Shown one piece after another: positions 39,656-48,552 of a stretch of 64,000 nt of DNA (positions are counted from its first letter, which is position 1; each line of letters starts with the position of its first letter). Source of the stretch: Methylococcus mesophilus (GTDB lineage: Bacteria; Pseudomonadota; Gammaproteobacteria; Methylococcales; Methylococcaceae); the NCBI RefSeq assembly GCF_026247885.1, contig NZ_CP110921.1, positions 2,413,001-2,477,000 on the forward strand, read 5' to 3'. The notes under the pieces are model-generated. The model was not told the origin of the DNA. It ran no database searches and saw only the letters and a list, made by a program, of their open reading frames with translations. The translations under genes were made by a program, and so were the position numbers.

Positions 39656-40881
39656 TGCTCAAGATTTTGCGCGAACCGCGCGTTGCCCTAGCGATCCTGC
39701 TTTGCATCGTATATGTCGGCTATCAGGCCTATGAGCGCAAGCGCGACGCCGATGCCCTGCGCGAGGAGACGCTCAGGGAGGCCGTGCCGACCGTTGCCGT
39801 GACCCATGCCCGACCGATTGCGCCGACCGCAACCATTTCGCTTCCCGGCAATATCGACGCCTGGTATCAGGCGCCGATCTATGCCCAAATCCCTGGCTAT
39901 GTGAAGATGTGGTACAAGGATTACGGCGCGCGCGTGAAGCAGGGAGAGGTGCTCGCAGAAATCAGCCAGCCGACGCTCGATGCAGAATTTTCGCAGGCCA
40001 AGGCGGATCTGGACTCGCAGCGCGCCAAATACAATCTCGCCCTGGTATCCCTGAAGCGCTGGCTGGCCCTGCGCGAATCGCATGCGGTGTCGGAGCAGTC
40101 GATTTCGGTACAGGAAGCCAATGAGCGATCCGAAGCGGCGCTGGTCAAGGCGGCAGAGAACAACGTCAATAATTTTCTGGCGAAGATGCGCTTCAAAACC
40201 ATCGTCGCACCCTATGACGGCGTGGTGACGCAACGTAATATCAACGTCGGCGACTATATCAATAAGGACGGATATATCAGCAGCGCCAACGGCAATACGG
40301 TCAGCAATCTGTTTTCCGTGGCCGATATGCATAAGATGCGCCTCTTCATTTCCGTGCCGAGTACCTTTGCGGAAATACTTAAACCCGGCCTTACCGCGGA
40401 TGCTACCGTGCCGCAACTTACCAACCGCCATTTCACCGCCAACTTCCTGACCGCCGCCAATGGCATCGACCCGAATACCCGCACCATCATTGCCGAATTC
40501 ACGATCGACAATGAAGATGGCGCATTATGGCCGGGCTCGTACGCCACGGTCAGTCTCACCGTGCCGGTTGATACCCATATTCTGAGCATTCCCGCCAGCG
40601 CCCTGGTATTTCAGGAAGCCAACACCCAAGTCGCCGTGGTGTCGGATGACGATCGCATTCACTTCAAGCCGATCCAGGTGAGCAAAATTCTCGACGGAAC
40701 GGTCGAATTTACCGAAGGCGTTTCCCGCGAAGAGCGTATCGTGAACAACCCCAGCGCCGCCTTGCTCGAAGGCGACGAGGTGCGTGTCGTCACGCCTGCG
40801 CCGGGATATGACCTTTCCAGCCAGGAAGCACCTCCTGCCGCCAAGGAAGCCGCTTCAACAGTCTCCACTCCCGCCGAATAA
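39655..40881 (+). CDS. RND periplasmic adaptor (membrane fusion protein)
   Basis: The ATG shares one base with the stop of the permease (TGATG), with AAGGAG upstream. The 408-residue protein has an N-terminal anchor (RVALAILLCIVYVGYQAYE), a lipoyl-like domain (IYAQIPGYVKMWYKDYGARV and RFKTIVAPYDGVVTQRNINV), a helical hairpin between (LDAEFSQAKADLDSQRAKYN), and a C-terminal beta-barrel. It links the permease with the outer-membrane channel. The C-terminal tail is rich in Ala and Pro. Confidence 0.94.
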   Translation: MLKILREPRVALAILLCIVYVGYQAYERKRDADALREETLREAVPTVAVTHARPIAPTATISLPGNIDAWYQAPIYAQIPGYVKMWYKDYGARVKQGEVLAEISQPTLDAEFSQAKADLDSQRAKYNLALVSLKRWLALRESHAVSEQSISVQEANERSEAALVKAAENNVNNFLAKMRFKTIVAPYDGVVTQRNINVGDYINKDGYISSANGNTVSNLFSVADMHKMRLFISVPSTFAEILKPGLTADATVPQLTNRHFTANFLTAANGIDPNTRTIIAEFTIDNEDGALWPGSYATVSLTVPVDTHILSIPASALVFQEANTQVAVVSDDDRIHFKPIQVSKILDGTVEFTEGVSREERIVNNPSAALLEGDEVRVVTPAPGYDLSSQEAPPAAKEAASTVSTPAE

Positions 40882-42476
40882 TGGATAAGCGCTTGCGGAC
40901 GAAACCGGACATGCGGCGTAGCGGCCTGCTACTGCTGATGCTCAATTTGCCGGCCTGCGTCGACGGGCCGGCGGTCGATCTGGCGCCTGCCTATGAGCCC
41001 GCCCAATTCGTCGTCCCAGACACCTGGCATGGATCCAGCCCCTTTGTCGAAGCAAAGCCGTCTGATGGCGAGCTGCGCCCGGACTGGTGGAAGCTCTTCA
41101 ACGATCCGATCTTGAACCGGCTCGAAGAACAGGCCATGGCGGCCAATCCCGATCTGCAGGCCGCCGCCGAGCGCTTCGTTCAGGCGCGCGATATGATGAT
41201 GAAAGTGCGCTCGCGCCTGATCCCGCAGCTCGGCGTGGAATTCGGCGCTTCGGACAATCGGCAGTCCGTCAATACGCTGTTTCGCGCGCCTAACGCGCCG
41301 ATAGAACAGTCGGACTACTCCAGCGGGGGACTCGCAACCTGGGAGCCCGACTTCTGGTCGGCGATCCGTAACCGGGTGCGTGCGGAGATTTATCAGGCAG
41401 AGCAGCGTGCCGCCGAATACGGGCTCGCGCGCCTTAGCCTGCAGGCGGAAATCGCGGCGAACTATTTCACGCTGCGCGGCTACGACGCCCAGGATTCGGT
41501 CTATACCCAGTCCATCGCCTACTATAAAAAGTCGCTGGATATCGTCGATGCCCAGTTCAAAGGCGCCATCGTGCCGCAACTCGACGTCGCCCGTGCCGAA
41601 TACCTGCTGCACAGTACCGAGGCGAAAGAGCTCGATATTCAGGGCAAACGGCAGGTGGCCGAACATGCGATCGCCATCCTCGTCAACAGGATACCGGCCG
41701 CTTTCAGCATCGCGCCGGTCGACGAGCTGCCATCGCCGAGCTTTACGGTTCCGCAGGCTATTCCGGCCTCCCTGCTCGAGCGCCGGCCCGACATCGCCCA
41801 GATGGAGCGCCAGATGGCGCAGGCGAACCGCATGATCGGCATCGCTCGCGCGGCTTTTTTCCCGAATGTGGTGTTCAAGGCTGGCGGCGGCTATGAAAAT
41901 AGCAGCATGAACCTGATCACGCTGGCCAACAGCTACTGGTCGTACGGCGCCTCCGTATCCATGCCGCTGTTTCAGGGCGGCCTGCGCCGCGCCCAATTGC
42001 AGCAGTCCTGGTCGGCCTATCGCGAAACCGAGGACAAATACCGTTCGACCGTGCTCAACGCCTTTCGCGAAGTCGAAAACGGTTTGAGCCTGACCAATCG
42101 GCTGAGCCTGGCGGCCAACCGGCAGGACGAAGCCGTCAAGGCCGCGCTGCAGACGCAGAATCTGACCATGGAGCTTTATCTGGGCGGCCTGATCACCAGC
42201 CTCGATCTCATTTACGCGCAGATCAACACGCTGACGGCGCGGATCGACGCCGTGGTGCTCAAGACCGAACGGCTGAAAAACACGGTTGAACTCGTACGCG
42301 CGCTCGGCGGCGGCTGGAACCGCAAACAATTGCCCGCCGACGATCAGATTCAGCCCTTCGGCGTTTTCGAAGAGTATGGCAATGCCGGAAAACCTGTTCC
42401 TGCCGGGGGTATCGATGTGCCGGCGGACAACAACAGTCTGAATAACGATCTGACCAAGCCGCTTGTTCCGCAATAA
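40881..42476 (+). CDS. Outer-membrane efflux channel (TolC/NodT family lipoprotein)
   Basis: The ATG shares a base with the adaptor stop (TAATG). The 531-residue protein has a lipoprotein signal ending in LPAC. The two OEP repeats are visible, for example WWKLFNDPILNRLEEQAM, NPDLQAAAERFVQARDM and LPSPSFTVPQ, then SLLERRPDIAQMERQMAQAN, IGIARAAFFPNVVFKAGGGY and a coiled-coil end. The tail after about residue 480 is long and polar. It completes the tripartite efflux pump. Confidence 0.94.
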   Translation: MDKRLRTKPDMRRSGLLLLMLNLPACVDGPAVDLAPAYEPAQFVVPDTWHGSSPFVEAKPSDGELRPDWWKLFNDPILNRLEEQAMAANPDLQAAAERFVQARDMMMKVRSRLIPQLGVEFGASDNRQSVNTLFRAPNAPIEQSDYSSGGLATWEPDFWSAIRNRVRAEIYQAEQRAAEYGLARLSLQAEIAANYFTLRGYDAQDSVYTQSIAYYKKSLDIVDAQFKGAIVPQLDVARAEYLLHSTEAKELDIQGKRQVAEHAIAILVNRIPAAFSIAPVDELPSPSFTVPQAIPASLLERRPDIAQMERQMAQANRMIGIARAAFFPNVVFKAGGGYENSSMNLITLANSYWSYGASVSMPLFQGGLRRAQLQQSWSAYRETEDKYRSTVLNAFREVENGLSLTNRLSLAANRQDEAVKAALQTQNLTMELYLGGLITSLDLIYAQINTLTARIDAVVLKTERLKNTVELVRALGGGWNRKQLPADDQIQPFGVFEEYGNAGKPVPAGGIDVPADNNSLNNDLTKPLVPQ

Positions 42477-42605
42477 GCGGTAGGGATTCAAGCTGGTTTA
42501 TCTTAATTGCTCATACGCCAGAACTGACTGGCCGATCGAGCCTCCGTCGACGCAGGGAACCGCCCTGGGCTTCCCTGCCCCGACAAATCCAACGTTGCCT
42601 CCAGG

Positions 42606-42626
42606 CGCCGGATCGATATGATCCGG
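42606..42626 (+). terminator. Hairpin after the efflux operon
   Basis: GCCGGATC (42606-42613) pairs with GATCCGGC (42619-42626) with a 5-base loop GATAT. It lies between the convergent efflux operon and the VOC gene and could end either transcript. There is no T-run. Confidence 0.45.
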
Positions 42627-42678
42627 CAACCTATTCATGCACCGTACGTATTCCGAACGGCTCACCTATGAATCGGTA

Positions 42679-43050
42679 TCAGCCCAAGCAAAACGCGTTG
42701 AGCTTGTTGCCGTCCAAATCGCGGAAATATCCCCCGTAAAAACCGCCTTCACCGCGTGGACCGGGGGCACCCTCGTCGGTGGCGCCCAGCTCCACCGCCT
42801 TGTTGTAAACAGCCTGGACCTTCTCCGGGTTCTCCGCATGCAACGCCACCATGACGCCGTTTCCGACCGTCGCCGGCTGACCGTCGTAGGGTTCTATGAC
42901 GCTTAACGCCGTCACGCCGGGGGCGGTGCCCCAAGCTATGTAGCGTTCGGACTCCATGACGCGCGTGGCGCCGAATTCGGCGAGCAGCGCATCGTAAAAT
43001 TTCGCAGCGCGGTCGATATCGTTGGTCCCCAGGGTGATGTAGCCGATCAT
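42679..43050 (-). CDS. VOC family protein (glyoxalase-like)
   Basis: From the ATG at 43050, preceded by GGAGG, the 123-residue product reads MIGYITLGTNDIDRAAKFYD, the classical start of a vicinal oxygen chelate domain, and ends GGFYGGYFRDLDGNKLNAF. The fold binds a metal and acts on small molecules, for example as a glyoxalase, dioxygenase or resistance protein. The substrate is unknown. The family's C-terminal Glu/His metal ligand position is occupied by the KLNAF segment rather than ELH, so catalytic metal binding is uncertain. Confidence 0.9.
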   Translation of the reverse strand: MIGYITLGTNDIDRAAKFYDALLAEFGATRVMESERYIAWGTAPGVTALSVIEPYDGQPATVGNGVMVALHAENPEKVQAVYNKAVELGATDEGAPGPRGEGGFYGGYFRDLDGNKLNAFCLG

Positions 43051-43247
43051 GGTTTTTTCCTCCAATGGCGAGCGGACGATGATAAGGGCTGGTTTGGATA
43101 CGCGGCAATCGCGCCGGTCGAAGCCTCGGTCCACGGTCGATTTCTACCGCTTTCGGTTAGAATCTTGCGCCCACATGGTGCATCCCATGATGGCGTTTTG
43201 CGTGACCAGTACAAGAATTCTTACGACACTGTTCAGGAGAAAGGAAC

Positions 43248-44084
43248 ATGAATGCTACCGTTGCCACTGCTTGGCGCTACCCGGTGAAGTCCATGATGGG
43301 CGAGGAACTCAACGCGGCGGTTCTTACCGAACACGGACTGGTGGGAGACCGCGCTTTCGCGCTGGTCGACGAAGAGAGCGGCAAGGTGGTGAGCGCCAAG
43401 AATCCGCAGAAATGGCCGGATTTTTTCGCTTTCCACGCAGCCTATGCCGAACCGCCGGAACAGGGGAATTTGCCGCCGGTATGGATCGGCCTGCCAGACG
43501 GGCGCGTCGTGCGCAGCGACGATGCGTCGGCAAACGATGAGCTTTCCAGAACTTTGTCGCGCAAAGTGGCGCTGAAGCAAGTCGCGCCCGAGAGCGCTCA
43601 ACTCGAGCAATACTGGCCCGAGCACGCGGGACAGAACAACGAAGTGACCGCCGAAGCGGTGGCCGGGGACGCGCCAGCCGGCAGTTTCTTCGACTATGCC
43701 ACGGTGCACCTTTTGACCACCTCGACCCTGGACGAGCTTCGCGCCGCCTATCCGCAGGGGCGGTTCGAGGTACGGCGGTTCCGGCCGAACATCGTGATCG
43801 ACACGGCGGGCGCCAAGGGTTTCGTCGAAAACGATTGGGTCGGCAAGACGCTGCAGATCGGCGAGAGCGTCAGGCTGCAGATCACCGATCCCTGCCCGCG
43901 CTGCGTCATGACGACCCTGGCGCAGGGCGACCTGCCCAAGGACCCCGGCATTTTCAAGCACGGCATCGCGCGCAACAGCGTGCATGTGCCTTTCGCGGGC
44001 AGGGCGCTGCCCAGCGTGGGCGTCTACGCCAAGGTCCTGGCCGGCGGAACGATACGCCGGGGCGATTCGATCCGCGTGCTGTAA
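43248..44084 (+). CDS. MOSC domain protein
   Basis: A 278-residue protein with an N-terminal MOSC beta-barrel (VATAWRYPVKSMMGEELNAA, LVGDRAFALVDEESGKVVSA) and a MOSC core: RRFRPNIVIDTAGAKGFVEN, WVGKTLQIGE, and ITDPCPRCVMTTLAQGDLPK, in which Cys of DPCPRC is the conserved ligand for the molybdenum cofactor. Such enzymes include YcbX and mARC, which reduce N-hydroxylated compounds. AAAGGAAC precedes the ATG. The gene is divergent from the VOC gene and stands alone. Confidence 0.93.
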   Translation: MNATVATAWRYPVKSMMGEELNAAVLTEHGLVGDRAFALVDEESGKVVSAKNPQKWPDFFAFHAAYAEPPEQGNLPPVWIGLPDGRVVRSDDASANDELSRTLSRKVALKQVAPESAQLEQYWPEHAGQNNEVTAEAVAGDAPAGSFFDYATVHLLTTSTLDELRAAYPQGRFEVRRFRPNIVIDTAGAKGFVENDWVGKTLQIGESVRLQITDPCPRCVMTTLAQGDLPKDPGIFKHGIARNSVHVPFAGRALPSVGVYAKVLAGGTIRRGDSIRVL

Positions 44085-44174
44085 GCCTGTAGGCTGGCGG
44101 CCGGGGAACGCGAGGAATTCGCCGGCCGGTCCGCCGGTCCCGACTCACCGGGCCGGCAGGATTCCCCCTCGGCC

Positions 44175-44330
44175 TCACTCGTCATAAATCCGCCGCACCA
44201 GTTCCCGGAACCAGCGCGGACGGGCGATCACGACATAGATGCCCACGATGCTGGTGATGGGCATCGGCCCCACACCCAGGAGGGTCAGCAGCAGCAGTAC
44301 GAAGATGCAATTCCAGCGGGATGCGTTCAT
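44175..44330 (-). CDS. 51-residue membrane protein
   Basis: From the ATG at 44330 the product is MNASRWNCIFVLLLLTLLGV and on, a hydrophobic protein with one or two short helices (GPMPITSIVGIYVVIARP) and a basic C-terminus (RWFRELVRRIYDE). It appears to be a member of a small family of proteins with the GPMPITS-x-G-x-YVVIARPRWF motif. Function unknown. It is transcribed away from the lipid-transport operon. Confidence 0.65.
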   Translation of the reverse strand: MNASRWNCIFVLLLLTLLGVGPMPITSIVGIYVVIARPRWFRELVRRIYDE

Positions 44331-44430
44331 GATTTGAGTCTCGGCTGTCCTGTTGAGCGATGCGGTGCATGATCGTCCAATTTCGGCGACCGAAAAAGCG
44401 TCCCGGCCCGTTCCGTCCCCGGCAGTAAAT

Positions 44431-45558
44431 ATGACCGACTCCGCGCCCCAAATGCTTGCCCCGCCCGAATTCGCCGTGGCGCGCGGCACGGTTGCCGTCC
44501 GCGGCAATTGGAATCTGCGGGGCCTGATGGCGGGCGCGCCGGACCTGCGGGAGCGGCTGCGGAATGCGGCGCGGGAGCGCGGCCTGGAATGGGACCTGCG
44601 CGAGGTGGCCCTGCTCGACAGCGCCGGCGCCTTCGTCCTGTGGCAGGCATGGGGCGAGCGGCTGCCCGAGCGGGTGCTGCTGCGCCCCGAGCAGCAATCC
44701 GCATTCCGCCGCTGGCAGGCCGGCGGGATTCCGTCGATGCGGGACGGCCAGCGACCTCCCGTGCCGATGCGCCGACGGATCATCGCCGCGCTGGCCAGCC
44801 TCGGTGACCACCTGCTGGCGGTCATCGCCCTGCTCGGCCAGTTGATCCTGGACCTGCTTCATCTCGCCCGCCATCCGGGTGAAATTCCCTGGCGGGAGAT
44901 TTCGTCCACGATCCACGAAACCGGCGGCCGCGCCCTCGGCATCACGGCCCTGGTGGGTTTCCTGATCGGCGTGGTGGTCAGCTACCTGTCATCGCTGCAA
45001 CTGCGAACCTTCGGCGCGCAGGTGTACATCGTCAACATTCTCGGCATGAGCATCATCCGCGAACTCGGCCCCCTCCTGGCCGCCATCCTGGTGGCGGGCC
45101 GCTCCGGCTCGTCGATGACCGCACGGATCGGCGTGATGCGCGTGACCCAGGAACTGGACGCCCTCGCGGCCATGGGAATTTCGCAGTCGCTGCGGCTGAT
45201 CCTGCCCAAGGTCATCGCCCTGGTGGTGGCCTTGCCGCTGCTGGTGGTGTGGACCGACGTGGTCGCCCTGGCGGGCGGCGCGGTCTCGGCCCACCTCGAG
45301 CTGGAAATCGGCTATCACCAGTTCTTCCAGAAACTGCCCGCCGCAGTCCCCGTCGCCAATTTCGCCATCGGCCTGGGCAAGGCCGCCGTGTTCGGCCTGT
45401 TCGTCGCGCTGATCGCCTGCCATTACGGACTGCGCATCGAGCCCAATACCGAGAGCCTCGGCAACGAGACCACGAATTCGGTTGTGGTTTCCATCACCCT
45501 GGTGATCCTGATCGACGCCGTGTTCGCCATCCTGTTCCGAGGTGTGGGCATACGATGA
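44431..45558 (+). CDS. mlaE: MlaE-type ABC permease with an N-terminal STAS-like domain
   Basis: I take the ATG at 44431; an in-frame TTG at 44353 is less likely. The 375-residue protein has an N-terminal STAS-like segment of about 90 residues (FAVARGTVAVRGNWNLRGLM; LREVALLDSAGAFVLWQAW), corresponding to MlaB fused to the permease. The MlaE domain follows (RALGITALVGFLIGVVVSYL; IIRELGPLLAAILVAGRSGS; ELDALAAMGISQSLRLILPK). The complex moves phospholipids between the membranes. Its stop overlaps the next ATG (ATGA). Confidence 0.95.
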   Translation: MTDSAPQMLAPPEFAVARGTVAVRGNWNLRGLMAGAPDLRERLRNAARERGLEWDLREVALLDSAGAFVLWQAWGERLPERVLLRPEQQSAFRRWQAGGIPSMRDGQRPPVPMRRRIIAALASLGDHLLAVIALLGQLILDLLHLARHPGEIPWREISSTIHETGGRALGITALVGFLIGVVVSYLSSLQLRTFGAQVYIVNILGMSIIRELGPLLAAILVAGRSGSSMTARIGVMRVTQELDALAAMGISQSLRLILPKVIALVVALPLLVVWTDVVALAGGAVSAHLELEIGYHQFFQKLPAAVPVANFAIGLGKAAVFGLFVALIACHYGLRIEPNTESLGNETTNSVVVSITLVILIDAVFAILFRGVGIR

Positions 45559-46325
45559 CGGACGACGAAGTCATACACATGGAGCATGTGTGGACCCGCT
45601 TCGGCGAGAACCTCGTGCACCGCGACGTCAGCCTCAGCCTGGCGCGCGGACAGATCCTGGGGCTGGTCGGCGCCTCCGGCTGCGGGAAGACCGTCTTGAT
45701 GCGCGAAATGATCGGCCTGCAGACCCCCACCCAGGGGCAGGTCTGGCTGCTCGGCGAGCCGCTGGCGGAAGCCGACGCCCGCCGCAAGCAGCAGCTCCGC
45801 AACCGCTGCGGCGTGCTGTTCCAGGGTGGCGCCCTGTTCAGCGCGCTGAGCGTGTTCGACAACATTGCCTTCCCGCTGCGCGAACTCAAGGCGCTGGACG
45901 AGGAACTCATCGCCCATCTGGTCTGCATGAAGCTCGCCATGGTCGGCCTGGGGGCGGCCGACGCCCTGCTGATGCCGGCCGAACTGTCCGGCGGGATGGT
46001 CAAGCGCGCCGCCCTGGCCCGGGCCCTGATCATGGAGCCCGAAGTGGTCTTCCTGGACGAGCCCACCTCCGGCCTCGATCCGGTCCTGGGCGAGGAGTTC
46101 GTCAGCCTGCTGGGGCAGCTGCACCGGGAGCTGGGCTTCACCGTGGTCATGGTGACCCACGACCTCGATACCCTCAGCGACCTGTGCACCCGCGTGGCCG
46201 TGCTCGCCGGGCAGCAACTGGTATCCTACGGCACACTGGACGATGCGATCGCCTGCACGCATGCTTTCGCCCGCGACTTCTTCCACGGCAAACGCGCCCA
46301 GAGAATCCTGGGAAGGTCCGACTGA
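45555..46325 (+). CDS. mlaF: MlaF-type ABC ATPase
   Basis: A 256-residue ATP-binding subunit. Walker A GASGCGKTVL, signature ELSGGMVKRAALARAL, Walker B EVVFLDEPTSGLDP and the H-loop VTHDLDTLSD are present. It is coupled to the permease by start-stop overlap and powers the transfer of lipids by the MCE complex. Its length and motifs are those of the MlaF group. Confidence 0.96.
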   Translation: MTDDEVIHMEHVWTRFGENLVHRDVSLSLARGQILGLVGASGCGKTVLMREMIGLQTPTQGQVWLLGEPLAEADARRKQQLRNRCGVLFQGGALFSALSVFDNIAFPLRELKALDEELIAHLVCMKLAMVGLGAADALLMPAELSGGMVKRAALARALIMEPEVVFLDEPTSGLDPVLGEEFVSLLGQLHRELGFTVVMVTHDLDTLSDLCTRVAVLAGQQLVSYGTLDDAIACTHAFARDFFHGKRAQRILGRSD

Positions 46326-46327
46326 AA

Positions 46328-47242
46328 ATGGTCAAGGAAACCTACGCCCTGCTGACCGGCCTGTTCGTGGTCATCCTCGGCGGTGCCCTGATCGGCATCG
46401 CCCTGTTCCTGGGCGATTACGGCGCGGAGCGCGACGTCTACATCGTCTCCACCCGTGGCGCCGTCTCAGGCCTCAACCCGGAGTCGCTGGTCATTTTCCG
46501 GGGCGTCCGGGCAGGCAAGGTGACCTCGATCAGCTTCGCGCCCGACGATCCCCGCACCATCCTGGTCCGGATCGAAGTCGACAAGGGCCTTCCCATCACC
46601 CGCGGCACCTATGCCACCCTGCGGGTGCAGCCGCTCACCGGCTTGGCCCAGATCGACCTCAGCGACGAGGGCAACGATCCGGAACCCCTGCGAACCCATC
46701 CCAGGAACCCGGCGAACATCCTGCTGCGCCCCTCCCTCCTGGACAAGCTGACCGGATCGGGATCCGACATCCTCACCCAGGTCGCGCAGCTCACCAGCCG
46801 GCTGAACGCGTTTCTCGACGACGGCAACCGCCAGCGTATCGCGCACACCCTGACCAGCCTGGACACGGCGGCGGAAGAGCTGGTGCGCCTGGAACGGCGC
46901 ATGGAGGAAGCGCTGGGACGGTTTCCCGCCCTGGATGAAAGGCTGCGGCAGACGCTGGCGGACCATTCCGCCATGGCCCGCGACGTCCGCGAAACCTCCC
47001 GCCAGATCAAGGCGCTGAGCGAAAGCGCACAAAAGGTCGTGGATGTCGGAGCGGCCGCGGGCGACACCCTGGTCCGCAGCCGGCTGCCGGAACTGAACGC
47101 GCTGATCGACGACGCGGCCCGCACGGCGGCCAGTCTGCGCAGGCTGTCGAAAACGCTGGAACAAGACCCGCAGGCCCTGCTGCTGGGGCCGAAGCCGGGT
47201 AGCCCCGGTCCTGGCGAGCCGGGTTTCGAGGAGCCGAAATGA
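46328..47242 (+). CDS. mlaD: MCE/MlaD family protein
   Basis: A 304-residue protein with an N-terminal membrane anchor (YALLTGLFVVILGGALIGIA) and one MCE domain (VSTRGAVSGLNPESLVIFRG to LRVQPLTGLAQIDLS). The long C-terminal part is a helical rod (RLNAFLDDGNRQRIAHTLTS and on), typical of tunnel-forming MCE proteins. It spans the periplasm side of the lipid transporter. The tail is rich in Pro and Gly. Confidence 0.94.
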   Translation: MVKETYALLTGLFVVILGGALIGIALFLGDYGAERDVYIVSTRGAVSGLNPESLVIFRGVRAGKVTSISFAPDDPRTILVRIEVDKGLPITRGTYATLRVQPLTGLAQIDLSDEGNDPEPLRTHPRNPANILLRPSLLDKLTGSGSDILTQVAQLTSRLNAFLDDGNRQRIAHTLTSLDTAAEELVRLERRMEEALGRFPALDERLRQTLADHSAMARDVRETSRQIKALSESAQKVVDVGAAAGDTLVRSRLPELNALIDDAARTAASLRRLSKTLEQDPQALLLGPKPGSPGPGEPGFEEPK

Positions 47243-47760
47243 TGCGATGGATTCTCTGGATACTGATACTTTCCCTCACCTCAGCCGCCTGCAGCGTCCT
47301 GCCCGAGCGCCCGCCCCAGCCCGCGTTGCACGATTTCGGAGCTGGCGCCGTCGCCGCGCCGGCAGCCTGGTCTTCCGTCGAAGTCGACGCCCCGGACTGG
47401 CTGCAGACCGACCGCCTGCAGTACCGCCTGCTTTACGCCAATCCCACCGAACTGCGCGCCTATGCCTTGGACCGCTGGGTCGCCCCGCCGCCCGCCCTGC
47501 TGGAGCAACGATTGAAATCCGGCCGCGCCGGAACCGGCTACCGTTTGCGCGTCGAGCTCCAGGCCTTCGAGCAGGTGTTCGACCGCCCAGGCAGTTCCCA
47601 CGTAACTATCCGCTTCCGCGCCGAGACGCCCACCGCGGACAAGACGTTCCAACTCGACCAGCCCACGGCCAGCCCCGATGCCGCCGGGGCCGTAACGGCT
47701 TTCGCGCAACTGGTCGACCGGGCGGTCGCCGTACTGCGGGCCTGGCAGCCCGCACGGTGA
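47239..47760 (+). CDS. ABC-type transport auxiliary lipoprotein (PqiC-like)
   Basis: A 173-residue lipoprotein with signal ending in SAAC, overlapping the mlaD stop by 4 bp. DAPDWLQTDRLQYRLLYANP and the following YALDRWVAPPPALLEQRL match the ABC_trans_aux/YmbA group, periplasmic partners of MCE transporters. It completes the four-gene operon mlaE-mlaF-mlaD-lipoprotein. There is no mlaC-like gene, which fits an MCE system that uses a tunnel and lipoprotein instead. Confidence 0.9.
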   Translation: MMRWILWILILSLTSAACSVLPERPPQPALHDFGAGAVAAPAAWSSVEVDAPDWLQTDRLQYRLLYANPTELRAYALDRWVAPPPALLEQRLKSGRAGTGYRLRVELQAFEQVFDRPGSSHVTIRFRAETPTADKTFQLDQPTASPDAAGAVTAFAQLVDRAVAVLRAWQPAR

Positions 47761-48552
47761 TCAACGCCGCCGGAAAATCTCCCCCCGCAGCACGTCGAAC
47801 TCGTCGAAGGCCAAGCGCAGGCTGAGCGCAAGGTTGAGCACGGCGGCCAGGCTCATGCTGGCGAAGATGCAGAGCATGATGGCGATCTGGTATTTCACCG
47901 CCACCCAGGGCTCGCTGCCGCCCAGAATCTGGCCGGTCATCATGCCGGGCAGCGACACCAGGCCAAGGGTCGCCATGCTGGCCAGGGTGGGACTGACGGA
48001 GGCCTTGAGCGCCTCGCGGAAATACGGCCGCACCGCTTCCCGGCGGGTCGCTCCCAGCAGCAGGTAGGTGAGATATTCGTTCTCGTTTTTGCGAATCGAC
48101 GAATAGAACCGCTCCAGACCGATCACGTTGCCTTGCAGGCAGTTGCCGAGGATCATGCCGGCCAGCGGCACCAGGTAGCGCGCGTCGTAGAGCGGTTCCG
48201 GCCGGATCACCAGGAGCAGCAGATAGGCCACGGAAAACAGCGTTCCGGCCGCGATGGCCGCGAGCGTCGAAGGGAAAAAGTGCCTGACCCGGAGTCCGGC
48301 TCGGCGAAGGATGGTGACATCGGCCACGACCAGCATGACCACGATCCACAAGACATTGAGCGCAGGCGCATTGATCGCGAAGAGGTATTTGAGATAGAGC
48401 CCGACCAGTGCCAGTTGCACGCTCATCCGGACGACGCTCAACCACAGGTCGCGCGAGAGGCTCAGCCCGGCGGCCCGCAGCAGCAGCCATGGCAGCACGG
48501 CGATGCCGTAGAGCAGCACCATTCTCGTCTGGGATAGGTCGACCGTGTCCAT
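47761..48552 (-). CDS. fetB: FetB-type ABC permease (UPF0014)
   Basis: A 263-residue membrane protein starting at the ATG at 48552, overlapping the ATPase stop. LRAAGLSLSRDLWLSVVRMS opens the domain; later come DVTILRRAGLRVRHFFPS, PLAGMILGNCLQGNVIGLER and ATLGLVSLPGMMTGQILGG, all UPF0014 signatures. It has about seven membrane helices. With FetA it forms an ABC exporter implicated in iron homeostasis and peroxide resistance. The gene is convergent with the MCE operon. Confidence 0.94.
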   Translation of the reverse strand: MDTVDLSQTRMVLLYGIAVLPWLLLRAAGLSLSRDLWLSVVRMSVQLALVGLYLKYLFAINAPALNVLWIVVMLVVADVTILRRAGLRVRHFFPSTLAAIAAGTLFSVAYLLLLVIRPEPLYDARYLVPLAGMILGNCLQGNVIGLERFYSSIRKNENEYLTYLLLGATRREAVRPYFREALKASVSPTLASMATLGLVSLPGMMTGQILGGSEPWVAVKYQIAIMLCIFASMSLAAVLNLALSLRLAFDEFDVLRGEIFRRR

